A stretch of 26,332 nucleotides of DNA from Pseudomonadota bacterium (lineage in GTDB: Bacteria; Pseudomonadota; Alphaproteobacteria; Rhizobiales; Rhizobiaceae): positions 1 to 26,332 of the forward strand of contig JAEWPB010000129.1 of assembly GCA_023399465.1 (NCBI GenBank). The letters run 5' to 3'. Both the position numbers and the translations under genes were made by a program. The notes beneath the pieces were generated by a model that saw nothing but the letters and a program-made list of their open reading frames with translations, was not told the DNA's origin and did not search any database. Shown one piece after another: positions 14,398 through 22,738 of this stretch; position 1 is the first letter of the stretch, and each line of letters opens with the position of its first letter.

Positions 14398-15537
14398 GTG
14401 ATCGTACAAGCATTTCTCCGTTGGGCGGAAACCGCCCGGACCAGTGAGCGGGCGAAGGCCGCCAATGCGCTCGGCCGCGCCTACCTGAAGTCGGAGATGA
14501 GCAGGCAGGAAAAGGAAGCCGCCGTCATGGCGATGACCTATCTCCTGGATGACCCGTCGCCGCGGGTTCGCCTCGCGCTCGCCGAGGCGCTCGCTGATTC
14601 CGAAAGTGCACCGCGGGCGGTGATGATGTCACTCGCCGAGGATCAGGCGGAAGTCGCCTTCGCGGTGATCTCGCGTTCACCCGTGCTTGCCGATGCCGAC
14701 CTCGTCGAGCTCGTCGGTCGCGGCGACGGCACCACGCGGGTGCTGGTTGCCTCGCGCATGGCGGTCAGTCGCGCCGTGTCCGCGGCAATCGCCGAAGTCG
14801 GCGGCGAGCCCGAAGTCCAGATGCTTCTCGAAAACCCCAATGCGCAGATCACGCGTTTTACGCTCCGGCGCATAGCCGAGCGCCATGGCCGCGATTGCGA
14901 GATCCGCAACCTGCTTCTCGAACGCCCGGAACTGCCCGCTGAAGCCCGCCACCTGCTGATGCAGTTCGTCACCGACGCGCTTTCGGGATTCGAGTTCGTG
15001 CGCGCCACGATCGGCGGACGCCGTCTCGAGCGGGTGACCCGTGAAGCCGGGGAGGCTGCGACCGTGGCGATTGCCGGAGCCGCGGCGCATGGCGAGATCC
15101 CCGATCTCGTCGAGCATCTGCGTGTCGCCGGCCGGTTGACCCCGGCATTCCTCATGCATGCGCTCTGCACCGGCAAGGTGGAGTTTTTCGCCAACGCCAT
15201 CATCAACCTGTCGGGTTGCGCGGAGCGGCGCGTACGCTCCATCCTCGCCACCGGGCGCTTTCATGCCGTGCGGGCGCTCTATGAGTCGGCGGGACTGCCG
15301 CATGACATCAGCGCCGTTTTCGTCGAAGCGACCATGCTTTGGCGGCAGGCGGCGCGTAGCGACCATTCCAGCACTCTGGACAACATTGCCGGGCGCCTGC
15401 TGGAGTGCTTCCGCAAGCCACTCACTGCGACGCCCATGGCCGGCGAACTCATGCAGATGGTAGAGAAACTGCACATCGCCGAACAGCGCCAGGCCGCGCG
15501 CTCCTATGCGAACATCACCGCAGTCGCGGCCGCCTAG
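14398..15537 (+). CDS. DUF2336 family protein
   Basis: The 379-residue protein is Ala-rich and almost wholly helical. It has a HEAT-like series of helical pairs through about residue 200 (for example YLLDDPSPRVRLALAEALAD and SRSPVLADADLVELV), followed by a more conserved C-terminal helical part. This matches the alphaproteobacterial DUF2336 family, whose function is unknown; the helical-repeat form suggests protein binding. No signal peptide or membrane span is seen. The GTG at 14398 (VIVQAFLRWAETA) was chosen because it begins the family-like sequence; another GTG at 14347 adds 17 residues. Neither has a strong ribosome site. The stop lies 2 bases before the stop of the convergent small gene, so no terminator fits between them. 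Confidence 0.82.
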   Translation: MIVQAFLRWAETARTSERAKAANALGRAYLKSEMSRQEKEAAVMAMTYLLDDPSPRVRLALAEALADSESAPRAVMMSLAEDQAEVAFAVISRSPVLADADLVELVGRGDGTTRVLVASRMAVSRAVSAAIAEVGGEPEVQMLLENPNAQITRFTLRRIAERHGRDCEIRNLLLERPELPAEARHLLMQFVTDALSGFEFVRATIGGRRLERVTREAGEAATVAIAGAAAHGEIPDLVEHLRVAGRLTPAFLMHALCTGKVEFFANAIINLSGCAERRVRSILATGRFHAVRALYESAGLPHDISAVFVEATMLWRQAARSDHSSTLDNIAGRLLECFRKPLTATPMAGELMQMVEKLHIAEQRQAARSYANITAVAAA

Positions 15538-15539
15538 GC

Positions 15540-15935
15540 TCACTCGGCGACCTTGCGGGCAACCCAGGAATAGCTTTCGGTCATCAGGCGAATGGGCTTG
15601 GCCGCGAGATCGCGCAGGCCCTCGATCGAGGGAAGCACGTTTTTCACCCGCTCCAGTGCCCGGGCCGCCAGACCTTCCTCTTCCTCCGCCGATGCAGGTG
15701 CAGGGAGGACTGGACCGAGATCCTCAAGAGCCGGGCTGGTTGCAGTTTCGGGAGACGCCGGCAGGTCAGGGATCTGGCAGACAGCGACCAGCATCGGGTA
15801 TTCGATCCCCTGCAGTCGGGCCATTTCACGCTCGGATGCCGCATCGCAAAGCTCGATGCTCGTCCAGCGCTGCGGCAGCGTCCGGACCAGTTCGCAATGG
15901 CTGGCAGTGTCGTCGCAGCCAAGAATAGTCATCAT
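15540..15935 (-). CDS. Small protein of unknown function
   Basis: From the ATG at 15935 the product has 131 residues. The N-terminal 55 residues are compact and contain four cysteines (7, 14, 30, 53). The pattern is ILGCDD, HCELV, W-x-SIELCDA, then YPMLVAVCQIP. The middle (about 56-88) is Pro/Glu/Ala-rich and likely disordered, and the C-terminal 45 residues are an amphipathic helix region. I do not recognise the family. In-frame ATGs at 15953 and 15965 would add 6 or 10 residues; ribosome sites are weak for all. Codon use is normal and the opposite frames look like shadows. It converges on the DUF2336 gene with a 2-base gap. Confidence 0.65.
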   Translation of the reverse strand: MMTILGCDDTASHCELVRTLPQRWTSIELCDAASEREMARLQGIEYPMLVAVCQIPDLPASPETATSPALEDLGPVLPAPASAEEEEGLAARALERVKNVLPSIEGLRDLAAKPIRLMTESYSWVARKVAE

Positions 15936-16134
15936 GATCAACGCAGTTCTCATCGGCCGACTCATCGATTGCTGAACGTGGACAGCGCTTTTCTACGGTC
16001 GGAATTATTGCCGGAGAAAGGCCAAACCTTGCGCATGCACAGGAGGTTGCGCCACGCCCGATGCGAAGGATTGATTTTATCCGCGCGACCTCGCACGATC
16101 ATGGTCTCGCCCTGTCATTTCCAAGGTAAGCCAC

Positions 16135-16599
16135 ATGCCCGTCACCATTGCCCTCGAGCCGCCGCGCCAGAGCGCTGTCGTCCGCCTGCTCGAACTCTCC
16201 GACGCCTACGTCGCCTCGCTCTATCCGGCGGAAAGCAATCACATGCTCGACCTGTCATCTTTGGAGGAGCCTGAGGTGGCGTTCTTCGTCGCGCGCCATG
16301 AAGGCGAGATCGTTGGCTGCTGTGCGCTGGTCGAGGCGGGTGACGGGACGGCGGAGATCAAGCGGATGTTCGTGGATCCCGAGGCGCGAGGGCTGCGCAT
16401 CGGGCAAAAACTGCTGGAGGCTTTGGAAGTTCATGCCGGGGCGCGTGGATTGACCGCAGTGCGGCTCGAAACCGGCGTCCACCGGCCCGAGGCGATCGGG
16501 CTTTACCGCAAATTCGACTACCGGGAGATACCGCCGTTCGGCAGCTATCTGCCCGATCCGTTGAGCCTCTTCATGGAAAAGAGGCTGGGTGGCGCGTGA
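16135..16599 (+). CDS. GNAT family N-acetyltransferase
   Basis: The 154-residue protein is a single GNAT domain. The acetyl-CoA pyrophosphate-binding motif is in EARGLRIGQKLL (about residues 82-93), preceded by the strand AEIKRMFVDP and followed by RLETGVHRPEAIGLYRKFDY, the typical C-terminal arm. It transfers an acetyl group from acetyl-CoA to an amine of an unknown small molecule or protein. The ATG at 16135 follows AAGG by about 8 bases. It seems to be a single gene, divergent from the small protein at 15540-15935 and convergent with the AI-2E family gene. Its TGA stop forms the loop of a strong hairpin. Confidence 0.92.
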   Translation: MPVTIALEPPRQSAVVRLLELSDAYVASLYPAESNHMLDLSSLEEPEVAFFVARHEGEIVGCCALVEAGDGTAEIKRMFVDPEARGLRIGQKLLEALEVHAGARGLTAVRLETGVHRPEAIGLYRKFDYREIPPFGSYLPDPLSLFMEKRLGGA

Positions 16600-16608
16600 C
16601 GCGCCACC
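16588..16608. terminator. Perfect hairpin with the GNAT stop codon as its loop
   Basis: GGTGGCGCG and CGCGCCACC form a perfect 9-bp stem around TGA, the stop codon of the GNAT gene (16597-16599). It lies just before the stop of the convergent AI-2E gene at 16613. There is no T run on either strand. Confidence 0.5.
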
Positions 16609-16612
16609 TCGC

Positions 16613-17728
16613 TTAATGATCGGCGTCCTGCTTGGCCGGCAGGATCAGTCCGTGCGCCGAAGTGGCCTCGCGTTCTTCGGTGATCTCGATCTCGCGGATC
16701 CATTCGCGCCAGATTGCGACCAGAAGCGCCATAAGTACCGGACCGATGAACAGTCCAAGGAAGCCCATGGTCTTCACGCCGCCGACGAGCCCGAAGAAGG
16801 TCGGCAGGAACGGCAGCTTGATCGGGCCGCCGACGAGGCGGGGACGCAGGGTCTTGTCGACGATGAAAAGTTCGACGCTGCCCCAGACGAACAGCGCGAC
16901 ACCGGCGACCGGAGAGCCGCTGGCGACGAGATAGATCGATACCAGGGTGAAGGACAGCGGTGCGCCGCCCGGGATCAGTGCCATGATGCCTGTCAGCACG
17001 CCGAAGGTGACCGGCGAGGGAACGCCGGCAATCCAGTAGGCGATGCCGAGCACGATGCCTTCGCCGATGGCAATCAGCGTCATGCCCGTGACCGTCGAAT
17101 TGATCGTTGCCGGCACCACGCGCGAGATGCGCTCCCAGCGATTGGGCAGGATGCGCTCGCCAAGCAGGTCGATCTGGCGCATGAAAGACTCGCCGTCGCG
17201 ATAGACGAAGAACAGCGCGATCAGCATGAACAGCAGGGTCAGCAGCAGGTGGAACGCGCCGCCGCCGGCTGCAAGGACCGCGCGGTAGATATTGCCGAGA
17301 TTGTCACCGCTGACGACCTGGAGCATGTCGCCGATGGCGCCGGGGGTGCCGATATACTGGGCCCACTTTTCTCCGATCCACTCGCCGATCACCGGCAATT
17401 CGACCATCCAGTGCGGGACGGGCGCGCCTGCCGTGTTGACGTGGACGGCCCAGCCGATCCAGTCGCGTACCTCGCCGACCGTATAACTGACCGCAATGAC
17501 GATCGGGACGACGATAAATGCGACGATCAAGATGATGGCGACCGAAGCCGCCATCGTCCGGCTGCCGCCGAGGTGCGCCTTGAGCCTGCTGAAAAGAGGC
17601 CAACTGGCAAAGCCAATGACCAGTGCTGCAAGAACGGGAACCAAAAAGCCGTAAAAGAAATAGATGCCAGCCGCAATGATGAGCAGCAACAGCCAGCGGG
17701 CCGCAGATATCAGGGGGATCAGGGCCAT
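16613..17728 (-). CDS. AI-2E family transporter (PerM/YdiK-like membrane protein)
   Basis: The 371-residue protein matches the AI-2E (PerM) family. It has two N-terminal membrane spans (about 8-25 and 29-45), a third at about 60-80, a soluble middle of about 70 residues, and then five further spans towards the C-terminus. The PSPVTFGVLTGIMALIPGG segment and the late GGVKTMGFLGLFIGPV segment are characteristic. Some members export autoinducer-2 or act as ion/solute carriers; the substrate here is not known. The ATG at 17728 was chosen for its position before the first span. An in-frame TTG at 17797 would add 23 polar residues. Neither has a ribosome site. A near-perfect 22-bp palindrome lies upstream at 17826-17847. 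Confidence 0.88.
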   Translation of the reverse strand: MALIPLISAARWLLLLIIAAGIYFFYGFLVPVLAALVIGFASWPLFSRLKAHLGGSRTMAASVAIILIVAFIVVPIVIAVSYTVGEVRDWIGWAVHVNTAGAPVPHWMVELPVIGEWIGEKWAQYIGTPGAIGDMLQVVSGDNLGNIYRAVLAAGGGAFHLLLTLLFMLIALFFVYRDGESFMRQIDLLGERILPNRWERISRVVPATINSTVTGMTLIAIGEGIVLGIAYWIAGVPSPVTFGVLTGIMALIPGGAPLSFTLVSIYLVASGSPVAGVALFVWGSVELFIVDKTLRPRLVGGPIKLPFLPTFFGLVGGVKTMGFLGLFIGPVLMALLVAIWREWIREIEITEEREATSAHGLILPAKQDADH

Positions 17729-17825
17729 TTTCGAAGGAGCGACGGAACCGAGCCAACGCGGTTCGGTTCTGTGGCGTTGAGGATCAAGTGCTGTCAAAAT
17801 ATCGTTCTTTGTGCGATTGAAGCTT

Positions 17826-17847
17826 CCGATAACATATGTGCTATCGG
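17826..17847. promoter_or_regulatory. 22-bp near-perfect palindrome upstream of the AI-2E family gene
   Basis: CCGATA and TATCGG are perfect 6-bp arms around ACATATGTGC, and 9 of 11 base pairs across the whole 22 bp are complementary. It lies in the 160-bp gap between parE and the AI-2E gene, about 100 bp before the start at 17728. This is the size and symmetry expected of a dimeric repressor operator. A role is inferred only. Confidence 0.35.
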
Positions 17848-17957
17848 GTAGCCCTATACAAGCGACAAAGGCGATCGCACGAGATCAAAATTCAGTGGGC
17901 GGCAACTGTTGTTCACCCGATGCTGGCAGCTAGCTGACGGCAACGGGTGATACGAGA

Positions 17958-20057
17958 TCAGATGTCGAGGTTCTCGGCGAACTCGGCCCGCTCCTGAATG
18001 AAGCGGAAACGGGCATCGGCCTTCGTGCCCATCAGATTGTCGACCGCCTCGCGGGTTCCCTCGAAATCGACCTCGTCGATCTCGACCCTGAGGAGAGTAC
18101 GCTTCTTCGGGTCCATGGTGGTTTCCTTGAGCTGCGCCGGCAGCATCTCACCCAGACCTTTGAAGCGGCTGACCTCGATCTTGCCGCGTCCCTTGAATTC
18201 GGTTTCCATCAGTTCGGCGCGATGGTTGTCGTCGCGGGCGTAGATCGATTTCGAACCTTGCGTGATCTTGTAGAGCGGCGGCACCGCCAGGAACAGGTGG
18301 CCGCCACGCACCAGTTCCGGCATTTCCTGATAGAAGAAGGTGATCAGCAGCGAGGCGATATGGGCCCCGTCGACGTCGGCGTCGGTCATGACGATGACGC
18401 GCTCGTAACGGAGATCTTCCTCGCGATATTTGGAACGGGTACCGCAGCCGAGCGCCTGGATCAGATCGGAGATCTGCTGGTTGGCGCTGAGCTTCTCGCG
18501 GCCGGCGCTGGCGACGTTGAGGATCTTGCCGCGCAGCGGAAGGATCGCCTGGTTGGCGCGATTGCGCGCCTGCTTGGCGGAGCCACCGGCCGAATCGCCT
18601 TCGACGATGAAGAGTTCGGCGCCTTCGGCGGTGTTCTGCGAGCAGTCGGCGAGCTTGCCCGGCAGGCGAAGCTTGCGCACGGCCGTCTTGCGGTTGACTT
18701 CCTTTTCCTTGCGGCGACGGAGCCGCTCCTCGGCGCGCTCGATTACCCAATCGAGCAGCTTGGCCGCTTCCGCCGGGTTGTCGGCGAGATAATGGTCGAA
18801 CGGATCGCGAAGGGCGTTCTCGACGATGCGCTGGGCTTCGACGGTCGCCAGCTTGTCCTTGGTCTGACCGACGAATTCCGGTTCGCGGATGAAGACCGAC
18901 AGCATGCCGACGGCCGAAATCATCACGTCGTCGGTGGTGATCTGCGCGGCGCGCTTGTTCTGGGTCAGTTCGGCGTAGTTCTTCAGGCCCTTGGTGAGCG
19001 CGATGCGCAGTCCGGCCTCGTGTGTGCCGCCTTCCGGAGTCGGAATGGTGTTGCAATAGGAATGGATCTGCTGGTCACCGCCGTACCAGGTCACTGCCCA
19101 TTCGAGCGAGCCATGACCGCTGGTCTTCTCCGTCTTGCCGGCGAAAATCTCGCGGGTAACGGTAAAGTCCTTGCCCATCGTCGCCTGCAGATAGTCCTTC
19201 AGGCCGCCGGGGAAGTGGAACACCGCCTTTTCGGGCACTTCGGAGCCCTGTGGCAGCATGCCGGCGTCGCAGCTCCAGCGGATCTCGACGCCGCCGAAGA
19301 GATAGGCCTTGGAGCGTGCCATGCGGAACACACGCGCCGGATCGAACTTGGCGTGTTCGCCGAAGATCTGCGGATCCGGATGGAAACGCACACGGGTACC
19401 GCGACGGTTATGGACGTCGCCGAGCTCCTCGAGCCCGCCCTGCGGGACGCCGCGCGAGAAGCGCTGGCGATACAGTTTGCGGTTGCGGGCGACCTCGACC
19501 TCGAGCACATCGGACAGGGCGTTGACCACCGAGACGCCGACACCATGAAGGCCGCCCGAGGTCTCGTAGGCCTTGCCGTCGAACTTGCCGCCGGCATGGA
19601 GCTTGGTCATGATCACTTCAAGCGTCGACTTTCCCGGCACCTGCGGATGGTTTTCCACCGGAATGCCGCGGCCGTTGTCGCTGACCGTCAGGAAGCCGCC
19701 AGCGTCCAGATGCACTTCGATGAAGTTGGCGTGCCCGGCTACCGCCTCGTCCATCGAGTTGTCGATGACTTCGGCGAAGAGGTGATGCAGGGCCTTCTCG
19801 TCGGTCCCGCCGATATACATGCCGGGGCGCATGCGCACGGGCTCGAGCCCTTCGAGCACGCGAATCGCCGACGCGCCATAGGTGTCGCTGGTCGAGGTTT
19901 CCGGAGCAGGGCGGAATTCCGGCTCGGCGGCCGGTGCCGGACTTACCGGGGGCGTTGCCGCTGGCGTGCTCGCCGGGACAGATGCAGCCGGCTCGCTTGC
20001 TACCGACACCTTGGATGCCTGGGGAATTCCGGAGAAGAGGTCGTTGTTGTCGTCCAT
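17958..20057 (-). CDS. parE: DNA topoisomerase IV subunit B
   Basis: ParE is the ATPase subunit of topoisomerase IV, which separates linked daughter chromosomes. The 699-residue protein has the GHKL ATPase domain, with Glu96 in EVIDNSMDEA, DNGRGIP, and GLHGVGVSVVNALS. The transducer domain follows, then the TOPRIM domain (EGDSAGGSAKQARNR, PLRGKILNV and MTDADVDGAHI) and the C-terminal RFKGLGEM region. It lacks the insert found in GyrB of many bacteria and has the short tail of ParE. Residues 11-58 are an Ala/Pro/Ser-rich extension, not needed for the fold. The ATG at 20057 (MDDNNDLFSG) is the family start. It is upstream of the AI-2E gene on minus, divergent from a hydrolase gene. Confidence 0.96.
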   Translation of the reverse strand: MDDNNDLFSGIPQASKVSVASEPAASVPASTPAATPPVSPAPAAEPEFRPAPETSTSDTYGASAIRVLEGLEPVRMRPGMYIGGTDEKALHHLFAEVIDNSMDEAVAGHANFIEVHLDAGGFLTVSDNGRGIPVENHPQVPGKSTLEVIMTKLHAGGKFDGKAYETSGGLHGVGVSVVNALSDVLEVEVARNRKLYRQRFSRGVPQGGLEELGDVHNRRGTRVRFHPDPQIFGEHAKFDPARVFRMARSKAYLFGGVEIRWSCDAGMLPQGSEVPEKAVFHFPGGLKDYLQATMGKDFTVTREIFAGKTEKTSGHGSLEWAVTWYGGDQQIHSYCNTIPTPEGGTHEAGLRIALTKGLKNYAELTQNKRAAQITTDDVMISAVGMLSVFIREPEFVGQTKDKLATVEAQRIVENALRDPFDHYLADNPAEAAKLLDWVIERAEERLRRRKEKEVNRKTAVRKLRLPGKLADCSQNTAEGAELFIVEGDSAGGSAKQARNRANQAILPLRGKILNVASAGREKLSANQQISDLIQALGCGTRSKYREEDLRYERVIVMTDADVDGAHIASLLITFFYQEMPELVRGGHLFLAVPPLYKITQGSKSIYARDDNHRAELMETEFKGRGKIEVSRFKGLGEMLPAQLKETTMDPKKRTLLRVEIDEVDFEGTREAVDNLMGTKADARFRFIQERAEFAENLDI

Positions 20058-20273
20058 CGGGCCGTTTCAAATCTTAACGTCACGCGACCCCGGTCTGGCA
20101 CGCGCGGAACCGGACCGGAAGTTCGCCACAATTGCGGGCATCTTGCGAATCAGCACTGCTCGGGAAAACCCGTTCGCATGCATAATGCCGCTGAATTCGG
20201 GGCTATTGGCCGAAAGGATTGCGTCGCGCCGCGCGCAATGGCAAGGCTGATGGGCCAATGGGAGTCGATCCGT

Positions 20274-21158
20274 ATGCACATGTCCACAGTTCATTTCACG
20301 TTGACGCGTCTTTCCGCCTTTTTTCTGGCCGTCCTTGTGGCAGGTGCCGCAAAGGGGGAGCCCCTGAAGCCTTTCAAGGATGAGCTGTTTTCGTCCGCCA
20401 CCGTGCTTGAAAGCCGCGATGGCGGCGATTTCGAGGCCATCGATTATCAGGAAATGCGCGATATCAACGGACGCGACCAGGTTCCCGAGCGTCGGGTAAA
20501 ATCCAAATATGTCGCCAAGCTGAAGCAGAAGCCGGTGAACGAAGCGCTCATACTGCAGAGCGGCAATCTCGAGGTCTCGCGCCTTGGTCCGGCGGCGGGA
20601 GCGAATTTCACCGTCATCTTCATTCATGGCCGGGGCGGGGACCGTCGCCTCGGATTCAACGACTACACCTTCGGCGGCAATTTCAACCGGCTGAAGAACC
20701 TCGTCGTCGAAAACGGCGGCACCTACTATGCGCCGAGCGTGCGCAGTTTCGATGCCAAGGGCGTGGACAGCGTTGCCGCGCTGGTCGACAATGCCGCCAA
20801 GTTATCCCCCGGCCGGCCGGTGATTGTTGCCTGCGCCTCGATGGGGAACTTTATCTGCTGGGGCCTGACCCGCAAGCCGGAGACCGTTTCACAGTTGAAG
20901 GGAATGGCGATCCTCGGCGGTCCGACGGATCCCGCCTTTGTCGGAAGCGCCGCCCACAAGGCCAAGCTGCCGATCTGGTTCACCCATGGAAGCCGCGACA
21001 ACGTCTATCCGGCGCCGGATCAGATCGCGTTGTACGACAAGCTGCACAAGGCCAAATATCCGGTGCGGTTCACGCTGTTCGAGACCGGCGGCCACGGTAC
21101 GCCGATACGCATGACCGACTGGCGAAAGCTGCTCAACTGGTTCGTCACCGACCAGTGA
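20274..21158 (+). CDS. Exported alpha/beta hydrolase
   Basis: The 294-residue protein has a signal peptide (about 1-27, core LSAFFLAVLVAGAAKG) and an alpha/beta hydrolase fold. The oxyanion segment is FIHGRGGDRR (about 116-125). The nucleophile is Ser189 in CASMG, where the first Gly of the usual GxSxG is replaced by Cys. The acid is Asp242 (HGSRDNVYPA) and the base His274 (ETGGHGTPI). The triad is therefore complete with an unusual elbow. It is probably a periplasmic esterase or lipase-like enzyme of unknown substrate. The ATG at 20274 has GGAG about 9 bases upstream; the ATG at 20280 is close behind. The same frame stays open far upstream, but that part lies antisense to parE. It stands alone between parE and tpiA. 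Confidence 0.88.
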   Translation: MHMSTVHFTLTRLSAFFLAVLVAGAAKGEPLKPFKDELFSSATVLESRDGGDFEAIDYQEMRDINGRDQVPERRVKSKYVAKLKQKPVNEALILQSGNLEVSRLGPAAGANFTVIFIHGRGGDRRLGFNDYTFGGNFNRLKNLVVENGGTYYAPSVRSFDAKGVDSVAALVDNAAKLSPGRPVIVACASMGNFICWGLTRKPETVSQLKGMAILGGPTDPAFVGSAAHKAKLPIWFTHGSRDNVYPAPDQIALYDKLHKAKYPVRFTLFETGGHGTPIRMTDWRKLLNWFVTDQ

Positions 21159-21304
21159 CACGATTGAAGGGGGGCGGGAGACGACGTCGGCCGCGGTTGG
21201 ACGGGGCTGGTGACGGTTTTTCGATCCGCGGCGCCGGTCGCGTCCTTTCCTTCCTCGGCTCGTTTTGCTAGTTCGGACGTGGTCTAACAAGAATGGAAGT
21301 CCTC

Positions 21305-22075
21305 ATGACGCCTGATGTTCGTCCGCTCGTCGCGGGTAACTGGAAAATGAATGGAACGCGCGCCTCGCTCGATCAGATCAAGGCGATGGCCGATGGCGTG
21401 AAGACGCCGCTTTCCGACAAGATCGAAGCGCTGATCTGCCCGCCGGCCACGCTGCTCTATGTGGCGACGGCGCTGTGCGACGACAGCCCGCTGGCGATCG
21501 GTGCCCAGGATTGCCATCAGGACGTATCCGGCGCCCATACCGGCGACATCTCTGCCGAGATGATTGCCGATTGCTTCGGCACCCATGTCATCGTCGGACA
21601 CTCGGAGCGGCGCACCGATCACAACGAGAGCGATGCGCTGGTTCGCGCAAAGGCAGAAGCGGCGCATGCCGCAGAGCTCGTCGCGATCATCTGCATCGGC
21701 GAGACGGCCGAACAGCGCAAGGCGGGCCAGACCCTCGACGTGCTCAAGAGCCAGCTTGCCGGATCGGTACCGGACGGTGCGACCGCAGAAAACACGGTCA
21801 TCGCCTATGAGCCTGTCTGGGCGATCGGCACCGGGCTGACGCCGACGGTCGCGGATGTCGAGGAAGCACACGCATTCATGCGGGGCGAGCTTTCCAGCCG
21901 CTTCGGCGCTGAAGGCGAGGGCATGCGCATCCTCTACGGCGGATCGGTCAAGCCTTCCAATGCCAGGGAACTGATGGCCGTCGCCAATGTCGATGGCGCA
22001 TTGATCGGCGGCGCGAGCTTGAAAGCGTCGGAATTCCTTGCCATATGGTCGGTTTATGAGGATCTTCTGGCCTGA
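21305..22075 (+). CDS. tpiA: Triose-phosphate isomerase
   Basis: TpiA interconverts dihydroxyacetone phosphate and glyceraldehyde 3-phosphate. The 256-residue protein has all catalytic elements: Lys14 (GNWKMN), His99 (VIVGHSERR) and Glu169 (AYEPVWAIGTG, with the flexible loop just after). The phosphate-binding LYGGSVKPSN and LIGGASLK segments are near the C-terminus. The ATG at 21305 has a GGAAG ribosome site 5 bases upstream. An in-frame ATG at 21293 adds 4 residues. It is followed by secG after 113 bp that hold an inverted repeat without a T run, so read-through into secG is possible. Confidence 0.98.
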   Translation: MTPDVRPLVAGNWKMNGTRASLDQIKAMADGVKTPLSDKIEALICPPATLLYVATALCDDSPLAIGAQDCHQDVSGAHTGDISAEMIADCFGTHVIVGHSERRTDHNESDALVRAKAEAAHAAELVAIICIGETAEQRKAGQTLDVLKSQLAGSVPDGATAENTVIAYEPVWAIGTGLTPTVADVEEAHAFMRGELSSRFGAEGEGMRILYGGSVKPSNARELMAVANVDGALIGGASLKASEFLAIWSVYEDLLA

Positions 22076-22082
22076 TTTTTTT

Positions 22083-22105
22083 GAGGGTCGAAGCCACTGA
22101 CCCTC
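22083..22105. repeat. Inverted repeat between tpiA and secG
   Basis: GAGGGTC and GACCCTC are perfect 7-bp arms around a 9-nt loop. T residues precede and A residues follow the stem, so neither strand has the T run of a classic terminator. It could reduce read-through or protect the tpiA transcript end. Confidence 0.45.
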
Positions 22106-22188
22106 GAAAAGGCTTGGAATAGGCGGCTGCCTCATGTAAAGAGCCGCCAATTCGTTTTTTGTGCCCGTCCGGGCAGGACTGGAAGCTC

Positions 22189-22593
22189 ATGCAAACCGTA
22201 TTGATTGTCATACATCTCATGATCGTGCTGGCGCTTGTCGGCGTCGTGCTCATCCAGCGTTCGGAAGGCGGCGGCCTGGGGATCGGTGGCGGCTCGGGCT
22301 TCATGTCCGCGCGTGGAACGGCGAATGCGCTGACGCGCACCACGGCGATCCTCGCGACGTTGTTCTTCATCACCTCGATCGGGCTCGGCCTCCTGGCACG
22401 TTACGAATCCAAGCCCTCCGACATTCTCGACCGTATCCCGGCCGGGACCTCGCAGGGCAACGGCGTTCTCGACCAGCTCGGCGGTCCGTCAACGCCCGCT
22501 CCAGCTCCGGCAACCGAGGCGCAGCCGGCCGCTCCGGCCCCGGCTCCTGCCGAGCAGCCGGCCAACGAGACGGGTGTTCCGACCGGTCAGTAA
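22189..22593 (+). CDS. secG: Protein translocase subunit SecG
   Basis: SecG is the small membrane subunit of the SecYEG channel. The 134-residue protein has two hydrophobic spans, about residues 2-22 and 51-70. Between them is the conserved cytoplasmic loop, with LIQRSEGGGLGIGGG and FMSARGTANALTRTTA. The C-terminal 50 residues are an Ala/Pro/Glu-rich tail, longer than in gammaproteobacterial SecG and common in alphaproteobacteria. The ATG at 22189 follows GGAAG by 3-4 bases. The gene lies between tpiA and pyrG in the order familiar from rhizobia, and ends in a strong terminator. Confidence 0.96.
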   Translation: MQTVLIVIHLMIVLALVGVVLIQRSEGGGLGIGGGSGFMSARGTANALTRTTAILATLFFITSIGLGLLARYESKPSDILDRIPAGTSQGNGVLDQLGGPSTPAPAPATEAQPAAPAPAPAEQPANETGVPTGQ

Positions 22594-22615
22594 GCCTGGT
22601 CGACACGTTCAACAT

Positions 22616-22650
22616 CCGGCAGGCCGAAACAAGCCTGCCGGTTTTCTTTT
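22616..22650 (+). terminator. Rho-independent terminator of secG
   Basis: CCGGCAGGC and GCCTGCCGG form a perfect 9-bp stem with an 8-nt loop, followed by TTTTCTTTT. It starts 22 bases after the secG stop and separates secG from pyrG. Confidence 0.92.
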
Positions 22651-22738
22651 GTCCACATTCCGAGTTCCTTAAAAAAGTTCAGCAGATGACTTTTTGGGGC
22701 TAGCGGAATCAATTTTGAAACGGTATCCGGTGAATCCC

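Noticed and set aside
16589..17851. 420-codon plus-strand frame antisense to the AI-2E gene
   Set aside because: Its composition (Asp/Gln/Arg-rich, repetitive) is typical of a shadow frame, and the minus-strand product has clear membrane spans.
18222..21158. Very long plus-strand open frame (978 codons) across the parE region into the hydrolase gene
   Set aside because: The first two thirds are antisense to parE, which has full family motifs. Only the last 294 codons, from 20274, look like a real protein. Long antisense frames are expected at this GC content.
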